This document shows, piece by piece, positions 6,185 through 6,895 of a stretch of DNA of 6,895 nucleotides. The translations under genes and the position numbers were made by a program. Below the pieces are notes generated by a model. It did no database searches. It was not told the DNA's origin and saw only the letters and a list, made by a program, of their open reading frames with translations. The DNA is from DASPLX01 sp035627375. Its GTDB lineage: Bacteria > Pseudomonadota > Gammaproteobacteria > Burkholderiales > Burkholderiaceae_D. The first letter of the stretch is position 1; each line of letters begins with the position of its first letter. The DNA lies in the NCBI GenBank assembly GCA_035627375.1, contig DASPLX010000075.1, forward strand, positions 1 through 6,895, in the 5' to 3' direction.

Positions 6185-6358
6185 ATCGTATCCGTGTTGA
6201 GTCGTGCGATCGATCATCTGCCGCGGCGCGAAGTCTTATCCATGCGCTCCTTCTGCAGCGGGCGCCGCGGCATGCGCGCGAGGCGACTGCCGAATCCCGA
6301 TGCCGCATGAATAAAGCCTGGCATGCCCGGGCGATGGAGAAATCCGGAATCCGGGAAA
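6185..6358 (-). other. Upstream region of the RpiR-type gene, no firm promoter
   Basis: This gap between the terminator-like hairpin and the regulator start should hold the promoter and any operator of the regulator/binding-protein unit. I see no convincing -35/-10 pair. Visible structure includes an imperfect 14-base palindrome CCTGGCATGCCCGG (6317-6330, one mismatched pair) and a tandem AATCCGG duplication (6341-6354). On the minus strand a nine-codon frame (MDKTSRRGR, 6243-6214) starts three bases after AAGGAG and ends in TGA overlapping the ATG at 6217. Any of these could be regulatory, but none is demonstrated. Confidence 0.4.
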
Positions 6359-6385
6359 GCGCCGGAGCGGCATCCGCTCCGGCGC
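6356..6385 (-). terminator. Probable terminator of the TPR protein gene
   Basis: A perfect 12-base-pair stem (GCGCCGGAGCGG at 6359-6370 with CCGCTCCGGCGC at 6374-6385) has a three-base loop and begins 13 bases after the TGA stop at 6399. The T tract on the minus strand is only TTT before CCC, so termination may be incomplete or helped by Rho. The hairpin is certain from sequence; its strength as a terminator is inferred. Confidence 0.7.
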
Positions 6386-6398
6386 CGTTCCTGAAACG

Positions 6399-6895
6399 TC
6401 AGCCGGCGGAACGGCTGGACAGCAGAACCCAGTAACGGGCCAGGTCCGCCGTGCCGTCGTTGCCGCGTACCGATTTCAGAGTCTGGACCGCTTCAGACTT
6501 CTTGCCGGCTTGCAGTTGGGCGATACCGAGGTGCAGCTTGGCATCGTCCGGACGCTTCAGCGCGTCCTTCTTGATGCCTTGCGCCATCAGGCTCAGGCCC
6601 TTGTCGGCCTTGCCCATCGTGACGTAGGCATAGCCGACCTTGAGCAGATCTTCGCCTTCCTTGCTCGCATTCGCCTCGGCCTCGCTTTGTTCGATCGACT
6701 TCTGGCTTTCCTCCAGCTTCTTGGTGGCGAGATCGCGCAAACGCTTGTGGCGTTCCGCATCGGTGCCGGTGCCCAGCGCTCCGGATTTATAGCCTTGCTC
6801 GATGACCTTCATCGCCTCCGCCGGGAAGCCGGCCTGCAGCGACAGTTGCGCCATTTCCATGTAGTCGGCGGTCTTGGTCAATTGACCGGCGGCCA
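6399..6895 (-). CDS. Tetratricopeptide-repeat protein, C-terminal part (cut by right window edge)
   Basis: The reading frame is open to the right edge, so the N-terminus is missing; about 165 residues are present, ending RYWVLLSSRSAG at TGA 6399-6401. The visible part is almost wholly alpha-helical, with TPR-like helix pairs: YMEMAQLSLQAGFPAEAMKVIEQGY, then GYAYVTMGKADKGLSLMAQGI, then LHLGIAQLQAGKKSEAVQTLKSV, each ending a small-residue helix turn. A highly charged Lys/Glu helix (KKLEESQKSIEQSEAEANAS) lies between the first two. TPR arrays act as protein-protein scaffolds; I recall similar proteins in Oxalobacteraceae but no function. A TTG at 6879-6881 is internal, not the start. Whether there is a signal peptide cannot be seen. 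A strong hairpin follows the gene, separating it from the regulator downstream. Confidence 0.8.
   Translation of the reverse strand, partial: AAGQLTKTADYMEMAQLSLQAGFPAEAMKVIEQGYKSGALGTGTDAERHKRLRDLATKKLEESQKSIEQSEAEANASKEGEDLLKVGYAYVTMGKADKGLSLMAQGIKKDALKRPDDAKLHLGIAQLQAGKKSEAVQTLKSVRGNDGTADLARYWVLLSSRSAG

Overview
The window looks like a chromosomal segment of a GC-rich betaproteobacterium. The closest feel is Oxalobacteraceae (Herbaspirillum, Collimonas or Massilia type). This rests on protein family resemblance from memory, on the order miaB - phoH-like (ybeZ) - ybeY - corC, and on codon use rich in G/C third positions; no search was run. Every gene I can support lies on the minus strand, so transcription runs from high to low coordinates. 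The long plus-strand open frames are shadows of these genes.

Layout in the direction of transcription. (1) The 3' part of a tetratricopeptide-repeat protein gene enters from the right edge and ends at 6399, followed by a strong GC hairpin (6359-6385). (2) Next is a two-gene unit: an RpiR-family regulator (HTH plus SIS domain, stop at 5240) and an exported sugar-type ABC substrate-binding protein (5151 down to 4039). A near-ideal rho-independent terminator (4009-4032) closes it. No ATPase or permease gene is present, so the binding protein is an orphan in this window. (3) A non-coding stretch of about 300 bases (3736-4038) holds that terminator, a candidate extended -10 promoter (3850-3858), a two-hairpin repeat-like element (3775-3826) and a strong Shine-Dalgarno sequence. 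(4) Then comes the housekeeping RNA-maturation cluster: a small exported protein of unknown function (3735-3400), miaB (3386-2046), the PhoH-like ATPase gene ybeZ (2005-974), ybeY (990-532) and, after a 172-base gap with a GC hairpin, the first 119 codons of corC (359 to the left edge).

How the genes relate. MiaB modifies A37 of tRNAs reading UNN codons. YbeY is a metallo-endoribonuclease of rRNA maturation and YbeZ its known ATPase partner; their genes overlap by 17 bases here. CorC is the usual next gene. The regulator/binding-protein pair is functionally separate: the likely logic is a phosphosugar-responsive regulator controlling a periplasmic sugar-type binding protein.

I see no CRISPR array, transposase, phage gene, tRNA or rRNA, and no clearly novel system. 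The points most worth a second look are the orphan binding protein with its regulator, the repeat-like double hairpin in the leader upstream of miaB, and the small conserved-looking exported protein joined to miaB.
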